From contig JAICTZ010000010.1 of assembly GCA_025936115.1 (NCBI GenBank), positions 160,004 through 224,003 of the forward strand: a stretch of 64,000 nt of DNA, read 5' to 3'. The notes under the pieces are model-generated. The model did not search any database and was not told where the DNA came from. It was given only the letters and a program-made list of their open reading frames with translations. Position 1 is the first letter of the stretch, and the number at the start of each line of letters is the position of its first letter. This stretch comes from Polyangiaceae bacterium (lineage in GTDB: Bacteria; Myxococcota_A; Polyangia; Polyangiales; Polyangiaceae). Shown here piece by piece: positions 38,982 to 48,100 of the stretch. The position numbers were made by a program, and so were the translations under genes.

Positions 38982-39086
38982 TGGCTGACGATTCGCCGAG
39001 GCGGCGCGGAAGTTGCCGTCTTGGCGCTGACGGCAATCTTTTGCTCCCGCAGCCCGACGCTACGTCGCTACGTCGCGTCGTTCGCG

Positions 39087-40007
39087 CTACCGCTCCGAGG
39101 TAACGCTCGCGCCTGCGGCGCGTTTCGCGTGGGTCGTGACGAACGCCGCGAGCCCGTCCATGACGGCCCGCACTCGGCGCGAGCGCTGCAAGTCGGCATG
39201 CACCAGGAGCGAGATGTCGCGCGAAAAGACCTGATCGGGGCCCTTCAGACGCACGAGCGAGCGATCGCCGTCGGCAGCAACACACGGCAGGATCCCGAGT
39301 CCGAGGCCCTGGCGGACCGCCTCGATGAGGGTCTGCTGGCGGTTCGAACGAACGACGACCCGGGCGTTGGGGGCGTGCTCCGCGAGCCAGTCGTCGTGAG
39401 GCAGGTGCCCGACGCTCTCGTCAAAGGCAACATAGGTCGCACGCTGAAGGTCGACGCTGCGTCGCTTGCCCCGCGCGGCGTAAAGCCCGAAGCCGAGCCG
39501 CCCGAGCTTCCTCGCGATCAGGCGCTCGTCGCTCGAACCACCGAGCCTCAGCGCCAGATCGGCCTCCCGATGCGATAAATCGTGTTGTCGCGTGTCGCTC
39601 ACGATTTCGACGCTGAGCTCCGCATGAGCGCGTAGTAGGCCCGGCAGCGCAGGCACGACCAAGTGCGTAGCCAGGAGATCCGCCGTGGCGACCCGCACAC
39701 TGCCCTCTACCTCCACGTCTTGCCCGCGCGCAATCCGAACCACGCGTTCCACCTCGACATTGATGCTCTCCGCAGCCTCCACCAAAGCTTCGCCGACCGA
39801 GGTCGGCACGTAGCCGCGCGGGTTCCTGAGGAACAACCGCGCTTCGAGCTCGTCTTCGAGGGCATCGATTCGGCGCGCGATGGTCGTGTGCTCGACGCGA
39901 AGCTCTCGCGCAGCGCCGCTCACGGTTCCGGCTCGGGCGACAGCCAGGAAATAGCGCAGGCCATCCCAGTCCACGTCGGCAGGCCCTGGGCTTTTCTGCA
40001 CAGACAT
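39087..40007 (-). CDS. LysR family transcriptional regulator
   Basis: 306 residues. The winged helix is LRYFLAVARAGTVSGAARE, VEHTTIARRIDALEDELEA, RLFLRNPRGYVPTSVGEAL. The effector domain follows (SVRVATADLLATHLVVPAL, LSHREADLALRLGGSSDERL). It is divergent from the oxidoreductase gene at 40076 across 68 bases and probably regulates that gene and the following flavodoxin-like gene. Confidence 0.9.
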   Translation of the reverse strand: MSVQKSPGPADVDWDGLRYFLAVARAGTVSGAARELRVEHTTIARRIDALEDELEARLFLRNPRGYVPTSVGEALVEAAESINVEVERVVRIARGQDVEVEGSVRVATADLLATHLVVPALPGLLRAHAELSVEIVSDTRQHDLSHREADLALRLGGSSDERLIARKLGRLGFGLYAARGKRRSVDLQRATYVAFDESVGHLPHDDWLAEHAPNARVVVRSNRQQTLIEAVRQGLGLGILPCVAADGDRSLVRLKGPDQVFSRDISLLVHADLQRSRRVRAVMDGLAAFVTTHAKRAAGASVTSER

Positions 40008-40075
40008 CGAGCTATTTCTAGCATTTTATGTGCGCAGAATCGGTACCAGACTCCTCCTCAGCAAGGAGATTGCCC

Positions 40076-40990
40076 ATGGATGCCCTTCTATTCGAAAAAG
40101 CTGGAGATCCCGCAGAAGTGCTCGCTTTCGGAGCCGTCGTCGCCCCGCGTCTGGCAGCCGGCCAGGTGCTGATTGCTGTCGAAGCCAGGCCCATCCACCC
40201 CGCCGACCTGGCGTTCATCCGCGGAACCTATCGACTACCGCCGCACTTCCCGCAGGTCGCGGGCCTGTCCGGCGCGGGACGCGTCGTAGCGGCCGCGCCG
40301 GAGGTGCCGCTCACCCCTGGCACTCGCGTCGCGTTTCGCTGGCCCGGCGCTTGGGCGGAACAGGTCGCCGTTCCGGTAGAGCGGACGATCGTCGTACCGG
40401 ACGACATCTCCATAGAGGACGCGGCTCAGCTGCCGCTGAATCCGATCACGGCTTGGGGGCTGCTCGACATGGCCGACGTTCGGCCTGGTGACGTCATCGC
40501 GATCACCGCGCCCACGTCGTCCGTCTCGCGCATCACGCGCGCCCTCGCAGAGGCGCGGGGCGTCCACGTGATCGAGATCGGCAGAAACGGCGCGACCTCA
40601 CCAGAGCTCGCACGACTCAGAGCGCTCAGCGCCGGCGCCGGGCTGGCGGCCCTCATCGACAGCGTCGGCGGCGCGCTCGTGGAGCGCTTGCTGCCGGAAC
40701 TGCGCGAAGGCGCGACGATCGTCACGTATGGCACGCTATCTCCCGACCCCATCCGCGTACACAACGCGACGATCGTGTATCGCAACCTGACGTGGAAGGG
40801 CTTCGGCATCGACCGCTGGTTGTCAACGCTCTCGTCGATCGAGCGCGCGCGCATGCTCGACGCGCTTTGGAACGGGCTGCGCTCCCGCACCTATGAGCTT
40901 CCCGTGACGTCGCGCGTCGCCTTACGGGATTTCGCGCACGGCCTGGCGCTCGCTCAGAGCGCCTCCGACGGTAAGGTCCTCCTCGCCTAG
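40076..40990 (+). CDS. Zinc-independent MDR-type quinone oxidoreductase
   Basis: 304 residues; AAGGAGATTGCCC before the ATG fixes the start, and the frame to 40028 is not needed. Fold landmarks: MDALLFEKAGDPAEVLAFG, HPADLAFIRGTYRLPP, VAGLSGAGRVVAAAPEVP, and the nucleotide-binding region AITAPTSSVSRITRAL (an atypical AxxGxxG). Zinc-ligand cysteines are absent, as in the quinone reductase branch of medium-chain dehydrogenases. It would reduce quinones or enones with NADPH in the cytosol. A flavodoxin-like gene follows 26 bases downstream. Confidence 0.85.
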   Translation: MDALLFEKAGDPAEVLAFGAVVAPRLAAGQVLIAVEARPIHPADLAFIRGTYRLPPHFPQVAGLSGAGRVVAAAPEVPLTPGTRVAFRWPGAWAEQVAVPVERTIVVPDDISIEDAAQLPLNPITAWGLLDMADVRPGDVIAITAPTSSVSRITRALAEARGVHVIEIGRNGATSPELARLRALSAGAGLAALIDSVGGALVERLLPELREGATIVTYGTLSPDPIRVHNATIVYRNLTWKGFGIDRWLSTLSSIERARMLDALWNGLRSRTYELPVTSRVALRDFAHGLALAQSASDGKVLLA

Positions 40991-41016
40991 CGGTAGCAAG
41001 AAAGGATGACGCTTCT

Positions 41017-41709
41017 ATGAGCTCAGCCAATAGCCAGCCGACAGCCTCGGCAACCGAACTCAGATCCGCGACATACCGACCCTTGGTCTCAATCGTCTAT
41101 CATTCCGGTAGTGGCCACACGGCGGAGATGGCACACGCCGTCGCGCGCGGCGTATCGTCCGGTGGAGAGGTGGCCGTAGCGCAGCACCGCATCGTCGATG
41201 AGGACTTCAAAGGCAGCCGCTGGTTGAACGAAGAGGTGCTCAGGCAACTCGACGAGTCAGACGCGATTATCCTCGGGTCGCCCACCTACATGGGAAGCGT
41301 CTCCGCTCAGTTGAAGGCATTCATGGACGCGACGAGCTCGCGTTGCCCAGAGCGAAAGTGGGTCGATAAGATAGCGGCAGCATTCACGGTCTCCGCCCAT
41401 CCAAGCGGCGACAAGTTGACCATGTTGATGACTTGTTCCGTGTTCGCGATGCAGCATGGAATGTTCTGGGTCGGCGTTGCCGAAGGTTCGAGTCTCGGCA
41501 TTTTTCTTGGCGCAGCGGGGCGCGCAACCAATGAACCACCGTCCGAGATGCCTTCTGCAGAAGACAAAATGACGGGTGAGCTGCTGGGCCGTCGCGTCGC
41601 GAAGCTCACTGCACGCCTGCATTCATCTCGCGTATCAACTCCGCCCACAACCGAAGACTCACCGGAGCACCCATCATCACGCAAGACGCAATTGGTGCTC
41701 GGAGTTTGA
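41017..41709 (+). CDS. Flavodoxin-family NAD(P)H reductase
   Basis: 230 residues. The FMN phosphate loop is VSIVYHSGSGHTAEMA, and the second contact is DAIILGSPTYMGSVSAQLKA, as in WrbA/NADPH-dependent FMN-reductase-type flavodoxin folds. A later AAAFTVSAHPSGDKLTMLMT and FWVGVAEGSSLGIFLG complete the fold. The last 50 residues are polar and look unstructured. With the quinone oxidoreductase and LysR gene it forms a probable redox-stress unit. Confidence 0.85.
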   Translation: MSSANSQPTASATELRSATYRPLVSIVYHSGSGHTAEMAHAVARGVSSGGEVAVAQHRIVDEDFKGSRWLNEEVLRQLDESDAIILGSPTYMGSVSAQLKAFMDATSSRCPERKWVDKIAAAFTVSAHPSGDKLTMLMTCSVFAMQHGMFWVGVAEGSSLGIFLGAAGRATNEPPSEMPSAEDKMTGELLGRRVAKLTARLHSSRVSTPPTTEDSPEHPSSRKTQLVLGV

Positions 41710-41720
41710 GCAACCTATCG

Positions 41721-42253
41721 GCGCGCTCTCAAGGCGGGGACGCGTAGGTCCGGGCGATATCGAGGAGCTTGTCAACGTCGCACGGCTTGCCCAGAACGCC
41801 GACTACCGCCTCGTGACGTGGCGTCTCTTTCGAAGTACCGGACACGACGAGCACCGGGACGCGGCAGAGCCGATAGTACCGGCTCATCACGTCGAGAAGT
41901 TCGGGGCCTGACATCCGTGGCATCTCGATATCGAGGATAATGAGCGAAGGCTTCTCGGACGAAACCATCTCATCCAGCGCGACTCTGCCGTCCTCTGCTT
42001 CACGTACCTCAAAGCCGTGCGTTTCGAGCAGCTCCTTCAGAGCAGCTCGACATTCGTCATCGTCATCAACCACGAGGATTCGAGGCACGGGGCAGATCCG
42101 AAGGATTACTCGGTTTTCCTGCGCTTGCAACGCGTGGCCCGCGCACGTGCGTGCCGCATTTTGCCCCGCCGTTATGTACAGAAGGTGTGGCCGCTTACAG
42201 CTTGTCAGCGTGCCGCAATAACGCGCCGCAGAACGGTGTCGGGCCGCCTACGC
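41721..42253. repeat. Copy A of a duplicated response-regulator cassette
   Basis: About 533 bases that align with 53335-53854 almost base for base, from GCGCGCTCTCAAGGCG to GTGTCGGGCCGCCTACGC. Flanking sequence differs abruptly at both ends. The block contains a whole receiver gene plus about 120 bases upstream of it. No terminal inverted repeat, target duplication or transposase gene was seen. Confidence 0.8.
41729..42130 (-). CDS. Single-domain response regulator (CheY-like), intact copy
   Basis: 133 residues, one receiver domain. Acidic pocket VVDDDDECRAALKELLE (Asp22-25), phospho-acceptor Asp67 in LIILDIEMPRMSGPELL, switch Ser/Thr in VLVVSGTSKE, and Lys115 in VLGKPCDVDKLL are all present, so the domain should work. 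No output domain and no kinase adjoin it. It is nearly identical to the frameshifted copy at 53324-53743. Signalling by protein contact, as with CheY-like proteins, is inferred. Confidence 0.85.
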   Translation of the reverse strand: MQAQENRVILRICPVPRILVVDDDDECRAALKELLETHGFEVREAEDGRVALDEMVSSEKPSLIILDIEMPRMSGPELLDVMSRYYRLCRVPVLVVSGTSKETPRHEAVVGVLGKPCDVDKLLDIARTYASPP

Positions 42254-42560
42254 ACCTCCGCATGCGACGCTTCAGCGACTCGAGGATGGCGCCGTCGGCC
42301 GTTGCCGCGATGACGCGACCCGGTTCGGCGAAGTGCGACCAGGGCTCGCGTCGAGCAGCGTCACGTTCGAATCTTCTGCGCGCAGTAGGCGCGAAATGCC
42401 GGCGCGCGAGTATTCGGCGACGGCACCGGCGTCGCCGCCGATGAGCCAACGCCCCGCTCCAGCTGACGCCACGAAGCGCACCGGTCGGCTGCCGCCGAGC
42501 TGTCCCTCCGGCACGTCATTCCAGTTCGTACCATTGAAGTAGGCGAGACCAGCGGTCGTC
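42254..42560 (-). pseudogene. Fragment of a beta-propeller lipoprotein
   Basis: Leftward frames show LAYFNGTNWNDVPEGQLGG, then VRFVASAGAGRWLIGGDAGA and VAEYSRAG, the pattern of a myxobacterial propeller blade. After about 42370 the match shifts frame to WSHFAEPGRVIAATADGAIL. There is no start, and the right end stops at the AraC remnant. It is the debris of a larger gene, cut on one side by the response-regulator cassette. Confidence 0.5.
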
Positions 42561-42573
42561 GTTTCTCGACAAC

Positions 42574-42936
42574 ATGCAGTTCATCACGCGCGAGGTGGAG
42601 ACGGACCGACCCGGCTCTGAGATCGTCCTCTTGCGGATGGCGGACGCCGAGGCGCCGTGGACGGTGGCCTCGCTCGCCAAAGAGGTCAGCCTCTCGCGCT
42701 CGGTCTTCGCGGCGCGCTTCACCCAGCTCGTCGGAGAACCACCGCTCGGATACTTAACGCGTCTCCGCTTGCAGAAGGCGGCGATCCTGCTGCGCGACGG
42801 CGCAACGCTCGCGAAGGCCTCGCACCTGACGGGCTACGCGTCCGAGGCGTCGTTCAGCCACGCGTTTCGCCAGTGGGCCGGCGTCACGCCTGGTGCCTAC
42901 CGCAAGCTCCGCGAGTCGTCTCCGAGCGCGGATTAG
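42574..42936 (+). pseudogene. AraC family regulator with N-terminal and internal deletion
   Basis: 120 residues. The DNA-binding half is intact: WTVASLAKEVSLSRSVFAAR, FTQLVGEPPLGYLTRLRLQK, then LTGYASEASFSHAFRQWAGV, TPGAYRKLRE. The ligand-binding cupin half is missing. In intact relatives a linker of some sixty residues separates the RPGSEIVLLRMAD region from PWTVASL; here they are joined (RMADAEAPWTV), which suggests an internal deletion. The remaining protein might still bind DNA, but loss of function is more likely. Confidence 0.65.
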
Positions 42937-43108
42937 GACGAGAAAAAGGCGGCCTGCGTTTTCGACGTCCACGATGTGGGTGCTTGTCGCACGGCGAGCA
43001 ATCATTCTTCTGCAGCGGGAGTCGTGGCGTGGCAGAGCCGAGAGAACTCTCGCCCTCGCGGCCGAGCGGGCCTACTCTGAGCGCTTCATCTTTTCCCGGG
43101 AAGCTACA

Positions 43109-44875
43109 TTGAAAGCGAACACTCGGCTCGTGGCTCGGCTCGGCGCTACGGCGCTCGTCACCCTGGTCCTCGGTTTTGGTTGCGGCGGGGGTGACGACGC
43201 CGCACCTGCCGCGTCAGGCGGCACCTCGCAAGCCGGAAAAGGCGGCGGGGCGGGGAGCAGCGCCCGTGCAGGTCGCGGAGCCGCTGGCGACGGCCAAGCG
43301 GGAGCAGGAGCGGCGCTCGGCGGCGGCGGCGGTGAAGGCGGCATGAATGGAACCGTCGCTGGCGGCGGAGCAAATGCTGGCGAAGCCGGCGGCGAAAGCG
43401 GTGCCGCGGGTTCGGGTCGCGGCGACAGCGCCCTTTTGAACCTGGACATGTCGTTCACGAGTCTCTTGCCGAACGAGCAGGAGTTTCTGGCGGTGCACGC
43501 GGTCGCGAGCGACGGCGGGCGCGACGACGCGAGTGCGAAGAGCGCTGACGCAGAGATTGCCACCGCGTCGATTAGCGGCGAGACGCTCGTCATCACCGCC
43601 GGGACGAAGCTCGGCGAGACCAGCGTGACCGTCAAGAGCGGCGCCGGCCTGACGAAGACCGTCGACGTGCTGGTCTCCGATCCGCGCGCGCTCAAAATCA
43701 AAAATGACCTGCTCGTCGCGTTCGTCGACGCTTACGACCTGCTCTACAGCGACGTGGGGAGCGGCGCGGACCTCGACGGCAGCTTCTGGAGCCCGCAGCT
43801 CGCGCACGGCTTTTATGCGGTCGGTCACGTCGACCGCGCCGACCACAATGATCCGAGCGGCAACGAGAGCATGCTCGTCGTGAAGCCGCTCGTGGACGAC
43901 GCCGTCGCCGTGCCCACGGACTTCACGTACATTTGGGACGACTCGGGCTCGGGTGGTGACATGGACGGCTCGTTCTGGAAGCCCGTTTGCCCGACGAACT
44001 ACGTCGCGCTCGGCAGCGTGGCCGCGGCCAACAGCCACGCCAAGCCGCCGCTCGACGTGATTCGTTGCGTGCGTCGCGATCTGGCCGAGCCCGCGGCCGT
44101 GGGCGATCCGCTGTGGAGCGACGGGGGCAGCGGCGCCGACAACGACTTCGGCTCCTGGTCGATCGCGGTGCCGCCGGGCTCGGGCTCGGAAGGGACGGTG
44201 CCGCTCGTGTCGGGCAGCTTCGTCGGCGCAGGTGGCTACAGCAAACCGACCTCCGACGCCGCCGCGAACATGCTGCGTCTCGTCGTGCCGATCGTGCGGC
44301 AAATCGACGAATCCAAGGCGTACCCACGGCTCACCTCGATCTTGCCGCCCGACGACACGACGCCGCTGCAGACGGGCCGCGCCGTCCTCATCCCGTTCAT
44401 GGCCGTGACCGACGACGTGCGGGATCTGGATTACAAGGTCCAAAAGTCGCCGTTTTACCGGCTCGATCGCGATGTTTACTATCGCCTACTCGTGCACCAA
44501 TACAACGAAACGGACGTTGCGCAGAGCATCCAGCACGACGTGACCAGCGGCGTCTCCAAAGAACAAACGGATGAATTCAGCCTCACCACAGGCATCTCCA
44601 TCAGCGTGAGTGGCGGCGTCAACTTCATCGCCGACGCCGAAACCAGCGTCACCGTCAGCATCGAACTCGGCTACTCCACTTCCACGACCGTCGGCGAATT
44701 CACCCAGAGCTCGGTGACCAAGAACGTGACGATCCCTGCTCATTCCGCGGCCGCGCTCTGGCAACTCATCGACCGCTTCACTCTGAAACGCCGCAACGGC
44801 AACGTCTGGGAGACGGTGGGATCGCCCTGGGAAATCGGAGTCGACAGCTTCGTGGTCGATCAATACCCGCACTGA
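43109..44875 (+). CDS. Secreted Vps62-related protein with aerolysin-like C-terminal region
   Basis: 588 residues from a TTG preceded by CGGGAAG; the frame to 42893 would place the signal peptide 90 residues in. The lipobox is VLGFGCGGG, then a Gly/Ala linker. Residues 80-170 look like a bacterial Ig-like domain. Vps62/DUF946-type repeats follow (YDLLYSDVGSGADLDGSFW, YIWDDSGSGGDMDGSFW, LWSDGGSGADNDFGSW). The last 160 residues have alternating Ser/Thr and hydrophobic residues (LTTGISISVSGGVNFIADAE, TSVTVSIELGYSTSTTVG) and then WQLIDRFTL, like aerolysin-type pore-forming hairpins. A secreted toxin role is inferred. Confidence 0.65.
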   Translation: MKANTRLVARLGATALVTLVLGFGCGGGDDAAPAASGGTSQAGKGGGAGSSARAGRGAAGDGQAGAGAALGGGGGEGGMNGTVAGGGANAGEAGGESGAAGSGRGDSALLNLDMSFTSLLPNEQEFLAVHAVASDGGRDDASAKSADAEIATASISGETLVITAGTKLGETSVTVKSGAGLTKTVDVLVSDPRALKIKNDLLVAFVDAYDLLYSDVGSGADLDGSFWSPQLAHGFYAVGHVDRADHNDPSGNESMLVVKPLVDDAVAVPTDFTYIWDDSGSGGDMDGSFWKPVCPTNYVALGSVAAANSHAKPPLDVIRCVRRDLAEPAAVGDPLWSDGGSGADNDFGSWSIAVPPGSGSEGTVPLVSGSFVGAGGYSKPTSDAAANMLRLVVPIVRQIDESKAYPRLTSILPPDDTTPLQTGRAVLIPFMAVTDDVRDLDYKVQKSPFYRLDRDVYYRLLVHQYNETDVAQSIQHDVTSGVSKEQTDEFSLTTGISISVSGGVNFIADAETSVTVSIELGYSTSTTVGEFTQSSVTKNVTIPAHSAAALWQLIDRFTLKRRNGNVWETVGSPWEIGVDSFVVDQYPH

Positions 44876-44887
44876 GCTCGCGACGCT

Positions 44888-45117
44888 TCAGCGACGTGGG
44901 GGCCAGCTGAGGTCGCGATGGATCACGCCCGAGGCGTGGATCTCACTCAACCCTTCGGTGAGCTGCTCGAGCAAGCGAAGCGCGCGCTCCGGAACGAAGG
45001 CGTAGCCCGTCTCACGCACCGTCTGCTGCACGCGCTCCTCGAGCGTCACGCCCTCGCTACCACGGGGACGATACAACCGATGTACCACGAGGTTTCTGCG
45101 GTGACGGCGCCCCGGGG
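44888..45117 (-). pseudogene. Fragment of a serine/threonine kinase (subdomains V-VIb)
   Basis: A leftward frame reads EGVTLEERVQQTVRETGYAF, PERALRLLEQLTEGLSEIHA, SGVIHRDLSWPPRR and stops. This matches the middle of a Hanks-type kinase up to the catalytic loop HRDL, where KPxN should follow. The glycine loop, DFG and APE parts are missing, and the left end abuts the Vps62-like gene. The frame is open farther upstream only because it runs opposite to another gene. Confidence 0.6.
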
Positions 45118-48100
45118 TCATTGCCTGAGCAGGTACGTATTGCCCGCCATCACCTGCCCCTGTGGATCGAGCGCGATCACGCGGAAGCGGGTCGCCGAGC
45201 CCATGCGCTGCAGGCCCGAGTCGAAGCGGACGCCGAGCGTCCACGTTTGGTTGTAGGGGATCGGAAGCTTCTGCACGAGGCTCGTTCCGTTGACCGGATA
45301 CAGGGTCGGTGAGAGGCCGGCGGCCGCCGCGGTCGCCTGCTCGCTGGGCGTGAGGGCGCGACACGCCGGCAGCTTCGCCCACGCGGTCGACGTCCGCTGC
45401 TGGATCGTGACGTCCGCGCGAACGGCGATGTCGTGGGCATAGAACGAGCCGACGAACGAGCCGCCGTTGCTCCCGAGCGTCAGGGTCGCCGAAGGCGCGA
45501 CGACCGTCCCCGTGAACGAGGTTTCGACGGGGATCGGCGTCGTGCCGATCGCCACGAGGAGCAGATCGGCTGGGGCGCCGCTGGTGGTCTGCTCGCTGCC
45601 ACGGAAGGTGAAGCCACCCCGCGTGTACACGGTGATCGGGCCCGCGCTCTGATCGAGCAGCAAGCGCGACAGCGCGTCGAACGTCAGTGAATCCACGTAG
45701 TAGACGCCCGAGGAGAGCTTGAGCGTGCCGTTGGCCTTGACCGAGACGGCCCCGAGCCGGCCTGGCGCCTCGACGTCCGTTTGCCCGCCTTGCACGTCGC
45801 GCGAGCCTCGCGACGTGGCCGGCCAGGTCACGCTCCAGCTGAACGCGTCGGCGGGGCTCAGGCTGGACGTGTATTTCACGTCGCCCGTGATCGTGGTGCC
45901 GTCCTGCCGCGTGAGCATGGCGCCGACGTTCACGTCGCCGGTGACCGTCGATGCGCTGCGGAGAAGCACGTTGCCGGCGCTCCACACCGTGCCGGTCTTC
46001 GCGTGAGCGCCCACCGACAGCTGTCCGGAGCCGGCATTCGCAATCGGAGCGTCGTTCACGATCACGGCGCGATCGGCGAAGTCGAGCGTCCCTCCGGCGC
46101 CGAGCGCCAGGTCCGTGCCGAGCAGGCCCTTCGGAAGCGAGATCGCGACCGCGCTCGCCGAGTTGCTCGACGCGCCGCAGCTCGGCGGCAGGTTCGGCGC
46201 CGTCTTGCCGGCGGGCAGGAGGAATGCGAGCCGGCCCGTCGGGGACATGTCGCTCTTGCCGAACATGACTTGGTGCTGGCCGTTCGGCGCCCAGCGGTTC
46301 GGGACCTTGAGCGTCTCGAGACCGGAGAAGGGGATCCCGTTCGCGAGCGAGGCGCTGACGACGCCCGGGCTCCCACCGTATTCGACGCTCGGGCCGTCTT
46401 CGATCTGCAGGTTCCTCTGCGCCACGTGGCGATCGTTCCTCGCTCGTGCCTCGAGGTCGATCTCTTGCGTGCTCTCGCTGAGCTTGTCGTCGGGCGAATC
46501 GACGAGGGCCATCATGCAGGAGTGTTGCGCTTGGCCGCTCGGAACGGCGTATGGGAACTGCGCGACCTCGGGCCGAAACGGACCGATGTGGTCGATGACC
46601 TTGCAGCCAACCACCTGCCACTCCCCGACCGTCGCGGGAACGGTGTCGCAGCCGCCGCCCGCGTGGAACGAGCTCCAATACGTCGCGGGCAAGTGCGGGA
46701 CGCCTGCGGACGCGGCGGCGAGCAGGCTGACGACCCGCACCTTGTGCGCGGTGCCGACGCCGTTATTGGCGACTTGCACGTAGAAGTTCGTGATCGTCGC
46801 GGGGGCCGGCGCCGGCTGGCTGCGCAGCGGATTCATGTCGTGCAGCATCCAGTTCGGGCACGACCCGACCTGGCGCGGGCAGCTGTCGAATTCCACGCTG
46901 TCGAGCGGACACGTTTCCCCGGCTGGACAGCTGTGGGCGGTCGCATCGTGCTTCGACGGGACCTCGACGCGAATGTCGGTCGACTCCCAGAAATAGAGCT
47001 TGCCGTCAGCGCTGTCGTTCGGCTTGAAAAAGCCGTCGAAATCCGTCGGCCGGTTCGGGAATTCAGTCGCGTGCGCGGGATCCTTCGTGATCTGGATGGG
47101 CCACTCGGGATCGGGCACGCCGTTCGGGCTCGGCTCTTGGCCGCGGTCGTAGACGTTGTCGCGGACCACCAGCGATACCCCAGAGCAGCTGCCCTCGGCG
47201 CCGACGGGCGGGAATGCGTACCGGAACGCGCCATGTCCCCAGGTGGCGGCCACCATTGCGCGCCCTGCCACATCCAGGCGGAGGTCGTTCACGTCCACGC
47301 CCTCAGGCAAACCGTAGTCGAAGCGCGTCCAGCCAATCGTGCCGTCCTGAAACAGCGAGCCCTGGAACACACCGACGCTGGTGGCGGCGTAGAGAGCGCG
47401 AAACCCCGTGAAGGCCAGCGGCGCCGCAACTAGGGCAGTCACGGCCGCTTTGTCCGGCAGCTTCTGACTCGAGCTGGCGGGAGCCGTCGCCGTCCACGCC
47501 CCCTGAGACACGCGCTGCCGCACGAGGCCGTCGCGGCTCGCAAGCCAGGCGACGCGCGGATCGTCGCTGTCGATCGCGATGCTGTTTACCCACGCTACGC
47601 CCGCGTTCTCCGGTGTCGCAGACCACGTGGCTCCGGCGTCCGGGGAGACGAAGATCTGCGCCGCAGCTCCCGCTGCCGGGGGCTGTACCGCGACATAATA
47701 GTACTTCCCCAAATTCGCCTGCGTCGCACCCGAGATCGCCATGGCGGTGATCTTCCCGCCGGGAGGCAGCACGGGAGACTGCGCCTGCCAGCTGACGACG
47801 TTGTCGGTCTTGAGGATGTACTCCTGCGTCGGATCTGCCTTCCCCACGCCGCGGGCGAGCGCCACGCCGGCAATGACGGGATCGTTCGTCACGCGCGCCG
47901 TGGCGTCGAACGTCGCCCCCGCGAAGTCGACCGTGGGCGGCGTCACCGAGACGGAAACGGGGATGTTGGCAATCCCGCGCGACGGGAGGAGGCTCGTGTA
48001 GACAAGCGTAGCTGACTGGCAACCGCCGTAGATGAGATCCACCGGGGGCGCGCCGATGGCCACGTCGATCCCGTCGCACTGCGGGTAGCCGTACCAGGTC

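Noticed and set aside
41721..42253. Integron-like gene cassette with attC site
   Set aside because: No credible attC core or paired arms at the block ends; the ends are only simple sequence boundaries.
45118..46678. Long upstream extension of the kinase fragment frame
   Set aside because: Only the last 70 or so codons look like kinase; the rest is the shadow of the giant propeller gene.
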